Shown: positions 24,326 through 37,204, counted from the stretch's first letter. The stretch is 64,000 nucleotides of DNA from Oreohelix idahoensis (GCA_024509875.1 JAMPIV010017557.1:1-64000); one strand, 5' to 3'. The notes: generated by a model not told the origin, from the letters alone. Translations and numbers: made by a program.

Positions 24326-24849
24326 GCTAACAACCTTTTTATTGCTCCTGAGACAACCACTGCAAGAATGCAAACTTCCTGAAAGGGACAAACTATTAGC
24401 AGTTCAATATTCTCTAAGGATTTACAAAATACAGGAATCTTGGTTTTTAGCAAGTTTACAGTTGAAAATTGAAAAAGTGCTACTAATTTTGATTTGTCTG
24501 TCTGTCCTCTCCAGGAAGCACCTTTAGAATTATTGGGTTAACCTTGATAAACTGTTCTATGTAAGACTTTGGCAAAAATGTATCGACCATTTTCAAATCT
24601 GATGTAAATCAGATAAGAATTAAAGATACTTTACTTGATACTTTGGCGTCAGTTTTAAGGTCGTATTTTTCAAAGTTCAACCACTGGCTGGCTACTTTTT
24701 GTTCTTGTTTTGATGACTGGTTTATTACAGTTATTTTAAGATGTCAGTGGATTTTATGCAACATGAAGATCACATCATGTGATTACCACTGTTTGAGCTC
24801 TCACTAGAATGTCTGCTATGTGCTGACAACTGATCATGTTATTTTCATT

Positions 24850-24945
24850 CACAATTCATCATCATCATCATCAGTAATTTTCATCACCCTATGGAGCACG
24901 TACCAAATGTTTCTGTGCCATCCGCTCAAGTGCCTCCATGTTTTT
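24850..24945 (-). mobile_element. LINE-A-like 3'-end fragment (right)
   Basis: Mirror of 4141-4232, with a (CAT)n tract next to TTTTCATCACCCTATGGAGC and the CCATCCGCTCAAG segment. Confidence 0.7.
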
Positions 24946-25099
24946 TTTTTACCATGGGGATTTCATAATTGGGATTGTGTTGTAATGCTATTGGCTTATT
25001 TTTCTCATTGTGTATCATATCCAAAGCCAACATCTGCTACAATTCATAATATTAAGATTTTATAACAAAGCAGGTGTGCCTTGTTGAAGTTTTTGTGGT

Positions 25100-27772
25100 A
25101 AAAAGGTTTTACAGCAAGGTTTAAATCAGCCAAAAAGAAAGTAAATATAAACATCATTCAGTGTTATGCACCAACAAACGATAAAGAAGAATCTGTGAAA
25201 GAAGACTTTTACACCAGACTACAAAATGTCTTGGACAATAAGAAAAGAAAGGACATCACAATTTTGATGGGGGACCTAAATGCGAAAATAGGAACAGACA
25301 ACACTGGCTTTGAAGAAAGCATGGATTAGGTATGATGAACGAGAATGGGGAACTATTAGCTAACTTCTGTGCTTCAAATCAACTAGCTATAGGAGGAAGC
25401 ATATTTCCACATAAAAGAATACATAAAGCAACATGGATATCACCAGACCACAGAACTGAGAATCAGATTGATCACATATGCATAAGCAAGAAGTTTAGGT
25501 CATCATTGCATGATGTGAACGTATGTAGAGGAGCAGATGTTGTATCAGACCACCATCTTCTGTTGGCTAAAACAAAATTAAAACTCAAGAAATTTACAAC
25601 AGCATATAGCTATAGACAACAGTATAATGTGGGATATCTAAGAAATCAGGAAATAAGAGAAAAAATTTCAATCACAGTATCCAACAAATACCAAGTACTC
25701 CAACAGCTGGAAGATGAAACAGATACGGAAGACCACTGGCAACAAGTAAAAAATATATGGAAGGAGACATGTGAAGAAGTACTGAGAAAAAGAGAACACC
25801 AGCACAAAGCATGGATAACAACAGAAACCATTAGTAAGATAGAAGACAGGAAAAACAAGAAAGCAGATTTAAACAGAGGCAAAACCAGAAGCTCCGAAGC
25901 CAAGGCTCATGAAATGTACATAGAAGCAAACAAAGAAGTAAGAAGAAACATCAAAAGAGACAAGATGAAATATATTGATGATTTGGCAAGGGAAGCAGAG
26001 GAAGCTTAAGCCAAAGGAAATATGAGGGATATGTACAACAACATAAAGAAGCTAACAGGGAAATATAAGCAAGCAAATGGCCTCATAAAAGATAAGAATG
26101 GAAAATTGCTTAGTAATATACAAGAACAAATGAAGAGATGTACTGAACATTTTGAGGAACTTCTCAATAGACATCTCCAACTAATCCTCCAGACATCCAG
26201 CCAGCAGAAGAGGAGCTACAAATCAGCTGTGAACGACCAAGTAGGGAAGAAATAAAGAAAGCCATAAAGCTTCTGAAAGATGGAAAAGCATCTGGTCCAG
26301 ATTGCATTCCAGCAGAGGCCATCAAAACAGATATTGATACCTCTACAGAGATATTATACAAACTACTTGGCAAAGTCTGGGAGAGAGAGAGAGGAAATAC
26401 CAGCAGAATGGAAGGAATTTTATCTGGTCAAGTTGCATATGAAGGGAAATTTACAAGAGTGCACAAATTATAGAGGAATAATGTTACTATCAGTACCAGG
26501 AAAAGTATTAAACAGAATCATCCTTGAGAGATTAAAAGAGTCCATAGACAAACAACTGAGAGATGAACAAGCAGGTTTTCGACAAAATAGATCCTGTACA
26601 GACCAGATAGCCACAATGAGAATAATAGTTGAACAAAGTCTGGAATGGAATTCACCGCTTTACATCGGATTCGTGGACTATGAAAAGGCATTTGACAGTA
26701 TAGACAGAGAATCGCTTTGGAAATTGATGAGGCATTATGGAGTTCCCATGAAGATCATTAACTTAATAAAGAAGACCTATGAAGACATGACATGCAGAGT
26801 TCTTCATGAAGGACAACTTACAGAACCGTTTAGGATTAGAACGGGAGTGAGACAGGGTTGCCTCTTGTCTCCATTTCTTTTCTTACTAGCAATATATTGG
26901 GTTATGAAAACATCGACATCACACAACAGAAATGGAATCCAGTGGAATCTGACTAAACAGCTTGATGATCTGGATTTTGCAGATGACTTGGCTCTTCTGT
27001 CCCATAACCATAATCAGATGCAAGAGAAAATGAAAATTCTTGATGAGAGGTCACAACAAGTGGGCCTGAAAATAAACAGGGAAAAGACAAAGATTATGAG
27101 AATAAATGCAAGAAATGATAACAAAGTTGAACTTGAAACACCACTAAAAGATGTAGAATCGAACACATATCTTGGAAGCAATATAGACAAAGTTGGAGGG
27201 ACAGACAGTGATATCAAAATAAGAATGCAAAAAGCAAGAGGAGCTTTCATTGCATTGGGAAACATATGGAGAACAAGAGAAATCAAGTCCAACACGAAAA
27301 TAAGAATCTTCAACTCAAATGTGAAGTCAGTCCTATTGTATGGCTCTGAGACATGGAGAACAACAAAAACAACAACCAAAAAGCTACAGACTTTTATAAA
27401 CGGGTGCTTGCATAGAATTGAAGGACTGAAATGGTATGACAAAGTCAAAAATGTGGAATTGATGACAAGAACCAGACAAGTGCCAGTGGAACAAGAGATG
27501 AGAAGAAGACACTGGCGATGGATAGGACACACATTGAGGAAACCTGTTGAAAGCATTACAAGGCAATCCTTGTTCTGGAATCCACAGGGAAAGAGAGACA
27601 GAGGTAGACCAAAAAACACACAGAGAAGAGAACTGGAAACAGAGGTGAAAATGATGAGGACAACTTGGAAAGAACTTGAGCGGATGGCACAGTACAGGAA
27701 GACTTGGCATGTGTTTGTTGAAGGCCAATGCTCCTTGGGGAGCTAAAGGGTATTGAGGTGTGCCTGCATTAT
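25100..27772 (+). mobile_element. LINE-A non-LTR retrotransposon, 5'-truncated, dead (right copy)
   Basis: It starts inside the endonuclease domain (ARFKSAKKKVNINIIQCYAP) and continues through GDLNAKIG (25270), DHICISKK, SDHHLLL and the RT motifs FVDYEKAFDS (26669), TGVRQGCLLSP (26840) and LDFADDLALL (26972), ending at CSLGS (27746). Shared with the left arm: a TAA at 26007 and a frameshift near 26172. Private to this copy: a 10-bp deletion near 25317 and a 4-bp AG expansion near 26385, so the first ~35 residues of the open frame starting at 26280 are not true LINE protein. It lies in sense within the intron after exon 2. Confidence 0.9.
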
Positions 27773-27858
27773 GTTACACAAGCTTGTATATTTCTTCTTA
27801 TTAGCTTTCTTTATGCCTGTGCAGCTTCCCTAGGTGGTCTCTGAGAGGAAAAAATAGG
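27773..27858 (+). other. Flank joining LINE-A to 89-bp array (right)
   Basis: Mirror of 1218-1304. It contains CTGTGCAGCTTCCCTAGGTG followed by GTCTCTGAGAGG, the part shared with the 35-bp array flank. Confidence 0.6.
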
Positions 27859-30800
27859 ACTAGTCACACCGTCAAGTATGTTGTAAGAGACAACTGATAT
27901 GAGGTAGTGTATTAGGCTGGCAAACTCATTATGTCAAACAAACTGCTACTAGTCACACCATCAAGTATGTTGTAAGAGACAACTGATATGAGGTTGTGTA
28001 TTAGGCTGGCAAACTCATTATGTCAAACAAACTGCTACTAGTCACACCGTCAAGCATGTTTGTTGTAAGAGACAACTGATATGAGGTAGTGTATTAGGCT
28101 GGCAAACTCATTATGTCAAACAAACTGCTACTAGTCACACCGTCAAGTATGTTGTAAGAGACAACTGATATGAGGTAGTGTATTAGGCTGGCAAACTCAT
28201 TATGTCAAACAAACTGCTACTAGTCACACCGTCAAGTATGTTGTAAGAGACAACTGATATGAGGTAGTGTATTAGGCTGGCAAACTCATTATGTCAAACA
28301 AACTGCTACTAGTCACACCGTCAAGTATGTTGTAAGAGACAACTGATATGAGGTTGTGTATTAGGCTGGCAAACTCATTATGTCAAACAAACTGCTACTA
28401 GTCACACCGTCAAGTATGTTGTAAGAGACAACTGATATGAGGTAGTGTATTAGGCTGGCAAACTCATTATGTCAAACAAAGTATGTCAAACAAACTGCTA
28501 CTAGTCACACCGTCAAGTATGTTGTAAGAGACAACTGATATGAGGTAGTGTATTAGGCTGGCAAACTCATTATGTCAAACAAACTGCTACTAGTCACACC
28601 GTCAAGTATGTTGTAAGAGACAACTGATATGAGGTAGTGTATTAGGCTGGCAAACTCATTATGTCAAACAAACTGCTACTAGTCACACCGTCAAGTATGT
28701 TGTAAGAGACAACTGATATGAGGTAGTGTATTAGGCTGGCAAACTCATTATGTCAAACAAACTGCTACTAGTCACACCGTCAAGTATGTTGTAAGAGACA
28801 ACTGATATGAGGTAGTGTATTAGGCTGGCAAACTCGTATTAGGCTGGCAAACTCATTATGTCAAACAAACTGCTACTAGTCACACCGTCAAGTATGTTGT
28901 AAGAGACAACTGATATGAGGTAGTGTATTAGGCTGGCAAACTCATTATGTCAAACAAACTGCTACTAGTCACACCGTCAAGTATGTTGTAAGAGACAACT
29001 GATATGAGGTAGTGTATTAGGCTGGCAAACTCATTATGTCAAACAAACTGCTACTAGTCACACCGTCAAGTATGTTGTAAGAGACAACTGATATGAGGTA
29101 GTGTATTAGGCTGGCAAACTCATTATGTCAAACAAACTGCTACTAGTCACACCGTCAAGTATGTTGTAAGAGACAACTGATATGAGGTTGTGTATTAGGC
29201 TGGCAAACTCATTATGTCAAACAAACTGCTACTAGTCACACCGTCAAGTATGTTGTAAGAGACAACTGATATGAGGTTGTGTATTAGGCTGGCAAACTCA
29301 TTATGTCAAACAAACTGCTACTAGTCACACCATCAAGTATGTTGTAAGAGACAACTGATATGAGGTAGTGTATTAGGCTGGCAAACTCATTATGTCAAAC
29401 AAACTGCTACTAGTCACACCGTCAAGTATGTTGTAAGAGAGTCACACCGTCAAGTATGTTGTAAGAGACAACTGATATGAGGTAGTGTATTAGGCTGGCA
29501 AACTCATTATGTCAAACAAACTGCTACTAGTCACACCGTCAAGTATGTTGTAAGAGACAACTGATATGAGGTTGTGTATTAGGCTGGCAAACTCATTATG
29601 TCAAACAAACTGCTACTAGTCACACCGTCAAGTATGTTGTAAGAGACAACTGATATGAGGTAGTGTATTAGGCTGGCAAACTCATTATGTCAAACAAACT
29701 GCTACTAGTCACACCGTCAAGTATGTTGTAAGAGACAACTGATATGAGGTTGTGTATTAGGCTGGCAAACTCATTATGTCAAACAAACTGCTACTACTAG
29801 TCACACCGTCAAGTATGTTGTAAGAGACAACTGATATGAGGTAGTGTATTAGGCTGGCAAACTCATTATGTCAAACAAACTGCTACTAGTCACACCGTCA
29901 AGTATGTTGTAAGAGACAACTGATATGAGGTTGTGTATTAGGCTGTAGCACTCATTATGTCAAACAAACTGCTACTAGTCACACCGTCAAGTATGTTGTA
30001 AGAGACAACTGATATGAGGTAGTGTATTAGGCTGGCAAACTCATTATGTCAAACAAACTGCTACTAGTCACACCGTCAAGTATGTTGTAAGAGACAACTG
30101 ATATGAGGTTGTGTATTAGGCTGGCAAACTCATTATGTCAAACAAACTGCTACTAGTCACACCGTCAAGTATGTTGTAAGAGACAACTGATATGAGGTTG
30201 TGTATTAGGCTGGCAAACTCATTATGTCAAACAAACTGCTACTAGTCACACCGTCAAGTATGTTGTAAGAGACAACTGATATGAGGTAGTGTATTAGGCT
30301 GGCAAACTCATTATGTCAAACAAACTGCTACTAGTCACACCGTCAAGTATGTTGTAAGAGACAACTGATATGAGGTAGTGTATTAGGCTGGCAAACTCAT
30401 TATGTCAAACAAACTGCTACTAGTCACACCGTCAAGTATGTTGTAAGAGACAACTGATATGAGGTTGTGTATTAGGCTGGCAAAACTCATTATGTCAACT
30501 GATAAACAAACTGCTACTAGTCACACCGTCAAGTATGTTGTAAGAGACAACTGATATGAGGTAGTGTATTAGGCTGGCAAACTCATTATGTCAACAAACT
30601 GCTACTAGTCACACCGTCAAGTATGTTGTAAGAGACAACTGATATGAGGTAGTGTATTAGGCTGGCAAACTCATTATGTCAAACAAACTGCTACTAGTCA
30701 CACCGTCAAGTATGTTGTAAGAGACAACTGATATGAGGTAGTGTATTAGGCTGGCAAACTCATTATGTCAAACAAACTGCTACTAGTCACACCGTCAAGT

Positions 30801-33800
30801 ATGTTGTAAGAGACAACTGATATGAGGTTGTGTATTAGGCTGGCAAACTCATTATGTCAAACAAACTGCTACTAGTCACACCGTCAAGTATGTTGTAAGA
30901 GACAACTGATATGAGGTAGTGTATTAGGCTGGCAAACTCATTATGTCAAACAAACTGCTGTCAAACAAACTGCTACTAGTCACACCGTCAAGTATGTTGT
31001 AAGAGACAACTGATATGAGGTTGTGTATTAGGCTGGCAAACTCATTATGTCAAACAAACTGCTACTAGTCACACCGTCAAGTATGTTGTAAGAGACAACT
31101 GATATGAGGTTGTGTATTAGGCTGGCAAACTCATTATGTCAAACAAACTGCTACTAGTCACACCGTCAAGTATGTTGTAAGAGACAACTGATATGAGGTA
31201 GTGTATTAGGCTGGCAAACTCATTATGTCAAACAAACTGCTACTAGTCACACCGTCAAGTATGTTGTAAGAGACAACTGATATGAGGTAGTGTATTAGGC
31301 TGGCAAACTCATTATGTCAAACAAACTGCTACTAGTCACACCGTCAAGTATGTTGTAAGAGACAACTGATATGAGGTAGTGTATTAGGCTGGCAAACTCA
31401 TTATGTCAAACAAACTGCTACTAGTCACACCGTCAAGTATGTTGTAAGAGACAACTGATATGAGGTTGTGTATTAGGCTGGCAAACTCATTATGTCAAAC
31501 AAACTGCTACTAGTCACACCGTCAAGTATGTTGTAAGAGACAACTGATATGAGGTAGTGTATTAGGCTGGCAAACTCATTATGTCAAACAAACTGCTACT
31601 AGTCACACCGTCAAGTATGTCACACCGTCAAGTATGTTGTAAGAGACAACTGATATGAGGTAGTGTATTAGGCTGGCAAACTCATTATGTCAAACAAACT
31701 GCTACTAGTCACACCGTCAAGTATGTTGTAAGAGACAACTGATATGAGGTTGTGTATTAGGCTGGCAAACTCATTATGTCAAACAACTCATTATGTCAAA
31801 CAAACTGTGTATTAGGCTGGCAAACTCTACTAGTCACACCGTCAAGTATGTTGTAAGAGACAACTGATATGAGGTAGTGTATTAGGCTGGCAAACTCATT
31901 ATGTCAAACAAACTGCTACTAGTCACACCGTCAAGTATGTTGTAAGAGACAACTGATATGAGGTTGTGTATTAGGCTGGCAAACTCATTATGTCAAACAA
32001 ACTGCTAAGAGACAACTAGTACTAGTCACACCGTCAAGTATGTTGTAAGAGACAACTGATATGAGGTTGTGTATTAGGCTGGCAAACTCATTATGTCAAA
32101 CAAACTGCTACTAGTCACACCGTCAAGTATGTTGTAAGAGACAACTGATATGAGGTTGTGTATTAGGCTGGCAAACTCATTATGTCAAACAAACTGCTAC
32201 TAGTCACACCGTCAAGTATGTTGTAAGAGACAACTGATATGAGGTTGTGTATTAGGCTGGCAAACTCATTATGTCAAACAAACTGCTACTAGTCACACCG
32301 TCAAGTATGTTGTAAGAGACAACTGATATGAGGTAGTGTATTAGGCTGGCAAACTCATTATGTCAAACAAACTGCTACTAGTCACACCGTCAAGTATGTT
32401 GTAAGAGACAACTGATATGAGGTAGTGTATTAGGCTGGCAAACTCATTATGTCCAAAACACATCTACTAGTCACACCGTTAAGTATGTTGTAAGAGACAA
32501 CTGATATGAGGTAGTGTATTAGGCTGGCAAACTCATTATGTCAAACAAACTGCTACTAGTCACACCGTCAAGTATGTTGTAAGAGACAACTGATATGAGG
32601 TAGTGTATTAGGCTGGCAAACTCATTATGTCAAACAAACTGCTACTAGTCACACCGTCAAGTATGTTGTAAGAGACAACTGATATGAGGTAGTGTATTAG
32701 GCTGGCAAACTCATTATGTCAAACAAACTGCTACTAGTCACACCGTCAAGTATGTTGTAAGAGACAACTGATATGAGGTAGTGTATTAGGCTGGCAAACT
32801 CATTATGTCAAACAAACTGCTACTAGTCACACCGTCAAGTATGTTGTAAGAGACAACTGATATGAGGTTGTGTATGAGGCTGGCAAACTCATTATGTCAA
32901 ACAAACTGCTACTAGTCACTATGTCAAACAAACTGCTACTAGTCACACCGTCAAGTATGTTGTAAGAGACAACTGATATGAGGTAGTGTATTAGGCTGGC
33001 AAACTCATTATGTCAAACAAACTGCTACTAGTCACACCGTCAAGTATGTTGTAAGAGACAACTGATATGAGGTTGTGTATTAGGCTGGCAAACTCATTAT
33101 GTCAAACAAACTGCTACTAGTCACACCACACCGTCAAGTATGTTGTAAGAGACAACTGATATGAGGTTGTGTATTAGGCTGGCAAACTCATTATGTCAAA
33201 CAAACTGCTACTAGTCACACCGTCAAGTATGTTGTAAGAGACAACTGATATGAGGTAGTGTATTAGGCTGGCAAACTCATTATGTCAAACAAACTGCTAC
33301 TAGTCACACCGTCAAGTATGTTGTAAGAGACAACTGATATGAGGTAGTGTATTAGGCTGGCAAACTCATTATGTCAAACAAACTGCTACTAGTCACACCG
33401 TCAAGTATGTTGTAAGAGACAACTGATATGAGGTTGTGTATTAGGCTGGCAAACTCATTATGTCAAACAAACTGCTACTAGTCACACCGTCAAGTATGTT
33501 GTAAGAGACAACTGATATGAGGTAGTGTATTAGGCTGGCAAACTCATTATGTCAAACAAACTGCTACTAGTCACACCGTCAAGTATGTTGTAAGAGACAA
33601 CTGATATGAGGTAGTGTATTAGGCTGGCAAACTCATTATGTCAAACAAACTGCTACTACTAGTCACACCGTCAAGTATGTTGTAAGAGACAACTGATATG
33701 AGGTAGTGTATTAGGCTGGCAAACTCATTATGTCAAACAAACTGCTACTAGTCACACCGTCAAGTATGTTGTAAGAGACAACTGATATGAGGTAGTGTAT

Positions 33801-35806
33801 TAGGCTGGCAAACTCATTATGTCAAACAAACTGCTACTAGTCACACCGTCAAGTATGTTGTAAGAGACAACTGATATGAGGTTGTGTATTAGGCTGGCAA
33901 ACTCATTATGTCAAACAAACTGCTACTAGTCACACCGTCAAGTATGTTGTAAGAGACAACTGATATGAGGTTGTGTATTAGGCTGGCAAACTCATATGTC
34001 AAACAAACTGCTACTAGTCACACCGTCAAGTATGTTGTAAGAGACAACTGATAGGTGTGTATTAGGCTGGCAAACTCATTATGTCAAACAAACTGCTACT
34101 AGTCACACCGTCAAGTATGTTGTAAGAGACAACTGATATGAGGTGTGTATTAGGCTGGCAAACTCATTATGTCAAACAAACTGCTACTAGTCACACCGTC
34201 AAGTATGTTGTAAGAGACAACTGATATGAGGTAGTGTATTAGGCTGGCAAACTCATTATGTCAAACAAACTGCTACTAGTCACACCGTCAAGTATGTTGT
34301 AATGGCAAACTCATTATGTCAAACAAACTGCTACTAGTCACACCGTCAAGTATGTTGTAAGAGACAACTGATATGAGGTAGTGTATTAGGCTGGCAAACT
34401 CATTATGTCAAACAAACTGCTACTAGTCACACCATCAAGTATGTTGTAAGAGACAACTGATATGAGGTTGTGTATTAGGCTGGCAAACTCATTATGTCAA
34501 ACAAACTGCTACTAGTCACACCGTCAAGTATGTTGTAAGAGACAACTGATATGAGGTAGTGTATTAGGCTGGCAAACTCATTATGTCAAACAAACTGCTA
34601 CTAGTCACACCATCAAGTATGTTGTAAGAGACAACTGATATGAGGTAGTGTATTAGGCTGGCAAACTCATTATGTCAAACAAACTGCTACTAGTCACACC
34701 ATCAAGTATGTTGTAAGAGACAACTGATATGAGGTAGTGTATTAGGCTGGCAAACTCATTATGTCAAACAAACTGCTACTAGTCACACCGTCAAGTATGT
34801 TGTAAGAGACAACTGATATGAGGTTGTGTATGAGGCTGGCAAACTCATTATGTCAAACAAACTGCTACTAGTCACACCGTCAAGTATGTTGTAAGAGACA
34901 ACTGATATGAGGTAGTGTATTAGGCTGGCAAACTCATTATGTCAAACAAACTGCTACTAGTCACATCGTCAAGTATGTTGTAAGAGACAACTGATATGAG
35001 GTTGTGTATTAGGCTGGCTTCGTCTGTTTAATTCAAATGTTATCTCAGTGTTAACATACGGCTGTGAGAGTTGGAAAATAACAAAATCATTGGAGAACAA
35101 GCTGAATACATTCGAGAACAAATGTCTTAGAAAACTCATGAACATCAGTTGGAAAGAATTCAAGACTAATCGACAAATAAGAGAAGACTCTAGGCAGAAA
35201 TATGTCTCCGACTATATAAGGAAAAGACAATGGTCATATATCGGTCATGTCCTACGAATGCAAAACAACAGAATACCACTACAGGCGCTCACTTGGGTTC
35301 CTGAGGGTAAGAGGAAAAAAGGAAGACCAAAAGAAACACTCAGAAGAACAATAATAAGAGAAGGAAGAACGTTGGGCCTAAATAATGTGCAAGAGCTAAG
35401 AGGAGTGGCGTCACAATGAACAACCTGGAGAGCACTGGTTTCTACCTTATGCGCTGTGTTTGGTGCTTAAAGAATTTATTATTATTATTATTATTAGGCT
35501 GGCAAACTCATTATGTCAAACAAACTGCTACTAGTCACACCGTCAAGTATGTTGTAAGAGACAACTGATATGAGGTTGTGTATTAGGCTGGCAAACTCAG
35601 ATATGAGGTTGTGTATTAGGCTGGCAAACTCATTATGTCAAACAAACTGCTACTAGTCACACCGTCAAGTATGTTGTAAGAGACAACAGATATGAGGTTG
35701 TGTATGAGGCTGGCAAACTCAGATATGAGGTTGTGTATGAGGCTGGCAAACTCAGATATGAGGTTGTGTGTGAGGCTGGCAAACTCATTATGTCAAACAA
35801 ACTGCT
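27859..35806 (+). repeat. 89-bp satellite array, right copy (~84 units)
   Basis: About 7.4 kb of 89-bp units (TAGTCACACCGTCAAGTATG, TTGTAAGAGACAACTGATAT, GAGGTAGTGTATTAGGCTGG, CAAACTCATTATGTCAAAC...). Units alternate irregularly between GGTAGTG and GGTTGTG. Rearranged or partial units occur at 28840, 29440, 30960, 31620, 31790 and 34300. CACCATCAAG replaces CACCGTCAAG in several units, again at a CpG. The terminal part at 35590-35780 contains shorter ~33-bp sub-repeats. It is interrupted by LINE-B at 35019-35491. Confidence 0.97.
35019..35491 (+). mobile_element. LINE-B 3' fragment inserted in satellite
   Basis: A 473-bp 5'-truncated insertion ending in a (TTA)n tail, flanked by the 12-bp target duplication TATTAGGCTGGC (35007-35018 and 35492-35503) taken from the satellite unit. 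It encodes the RT C-terminus: LTYGCESWKITKSLENKLN, RQWSYIGHVLRMQN, VPEGKRKKGRPKETLRR. It differs from 49210-49682 at only about six or seven positions, so both derive from a recently active family. Confidence 0.93.
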
Positions 35807-35935
35807 GCAGCAACCATTCCTGCAAACGAGAGCTTTGTGCCAGATTTCCTGTAAAGGGACCAGTTGCCATGGTGGCTGCATGCTCCTATGGAGCAAAAGG
35901 GGGAATGATGATAAACTTGTTTTGTCTTACATTTG
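35807..35935 (+). other. Distal flank of the 89-bp array element
   Basis: Single-copy sequence after the last satellite unit. It aligns in order with 21158-21325 (CTGCAGCAACCATTCC; CATGCTCCTATGGAGC; AATGATGATAA). The CATGCTCC...GGAGC hairpin followed by AAAGGGG and an ATGATGAT run resembles the LINE-A 3' tail. Confidence 0.6.
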
Positions 35936-35983
35936 AGCTATTTCATTTGCCAGTTTGGCACATACTACTTTGTATGTCATTAG

Positions 35984-36043
35984 ATCCAACAAAAAGACCA
36001 ACAAGAGGAGGTTACTTTTGAAGTAAAACAGGAAGAGGAGGAG
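35984..36043 (+). CDS. SPEF2: SPEF2-like exon: short Gln/Glu-rich segment
   Basis: A 60-bp exon (20 codons, phase 0 in and out) bounded by TCATTAG and GTAAGC. It reads IQQKDQQEEVTFEVKQEEEE. The two other frames contain stops or break phase with the neighbouring exons. Charged linkers of this kind follow the adenylate-kinase-like domain in SPEF2 proteins, but the sequence alone is too short to prove identity. The acceptor lacks a long pyrimidine tract, so this is one of the less certain exons. Confidence 0.55.
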
Positions 36044-36289
36044 GTAAGCAATGATGAATAAATTACCTAGGTTTGTTCTTAGTGTATATGGCCCTGGAAA
36101 AATTATTATTTCTATAGTTTTGCACCCCTCCCTTTATCCAACATTGAATGTACAGCATTCCAATTCTTATGGTCCTTTGTCACACACATGTTTCCATTCA
36201 TTTTAATTTTTCATGGCCTCCATCACTTGAGTGCAACTTTGTCAAATGTTCTTGTGCATAACAATTAAAAATGTTTGATTTTATAACCA

Positions 36290-36665
36290 TAGTAGTAACC
36301 TCCTTCAGTCATAACTGACTACAGGAATGATGTCCCTTGAGGTAATAGCCCTCTGCTGCTTTTTTTGCCTGGTGTTCTTTTTTCTCTTCTGCTTGTTGTA
36401 AGAGCTTATTTTAGCCCAATCTGAAGTGACACTGTAAGCAGCATCGCCAGTTTGTGTGGATCTGCAGCTTTATCCTCCCAAGTTGTGGGATTTATGTCCA
36501 ATGCCTTCATGTCTCTCTTGCACACATCTTTGAACCTCGGTTGCAGTCATCCAGCTGTTCTTTTGCCACCTGCTAGTTGTCTATAGAAAATAACTTTCGG
36601 GATGCGAACTTCTTCCATGCAGCAGACATAGCCAAGCTAGTGTATACTTTAAATGAATATTTATT
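36290..36665 (-). mobile_element. LINE RT C-terminal fragment
   Basis: The minus strand reads LGYVCCMEEVRIPKVIFYRQ, LAGGKRTAG, RFKDVCKRDMKALDINPTTW and WEDKAADPHKLAMLL. This is the C-terminal signature (GH..RM...R.PKQ..YGQL..GKR..G.P..RFKD..KRD.K) of a common animal LINE family distinct from A-C. It contains stops and is intronic. Confidence 0.8.
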
Positions 36666-37191
36666 GTGCACCTCTTTCAGTCTGTCATTTTGATAGGCAT
36701 CTAGCCAGCATAATTTCAGAAATAAAATACTTAATCCATAGATCAGCTTACTTTATTTACAGATAATACTCATGATAGTTCATCTAGAAGAACCAATAGG
36801 CTTACACAGTAGCATTTCCAGTTGCAGTGACTTCCAGCATCTCAGAAGTGTGTCTTGTTTCTTCTGAAATTCTTTTTTATGTTTGTGATCTAGCATTTTT
36901 GACACTAAGCCCATGTAACAAAAAGCGCTGATTTCTTGTACCAAAATATTCAGTTTGATGTGTATATTATGATGTCAGTTTCTAATAAGCTAGTTTCTGC
37001 AAATTATTTCCTTTTTAGATTTGTTCTCAGTGGTATAAATTAATTTTGAAAGATATGTTTCCCTATTTTAATAATCAATGGTAAGATCTCTAACAGTGGG
37101 CATCAAGTGGTTTCAGTTAGGAACAGCAACAAATACTAATTCTTTTCATGAAACTTCCAAGTATAAAACTTAAATTGCCAGTTAAAGAGTC
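36666..37191. other. Intron sequence without recognised feature
   Basis: AT-rich intron. No exon with both splice sites and no repeat is recognised. Confidence 0.5.
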
Positions 37192-37204
37192 ATATTTTGG
37201 TTAC

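Larger units (their letters stand above)
14468..29080 (-). repeat. Right arm of giant inverted repeat
   Basis: This is the mirror of 1-14185, starting at the A run 14468-14472. It holds the intact gene-orientation copies of two SPEF2-like exons (22328-22463 and 23442-23583). Relative to the left arm it has about 212 bp more of the 35-bp array (six units), a 10-bp deletion near 25317, a 4-bp AG insertion near 26385, and one base fewer in the first exon. The 89-bp array continues beyond 29080, but the window does not show whether the left arm does too. Confidence 0.92.

Noticed and set aside
26280..26390. N-terminal ~35 residues of the long right-arm LINE-A open frame
   Set aside because: Out of frame with the true RT; they result from a 4-bp expansion private to the right arm.
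1..29080. Palindrome as one giant transposon with terminal inverted repeats
   Set aside because: No defined termini or target duplication are visible, the arms contain host exons, and the left end is outside the window.
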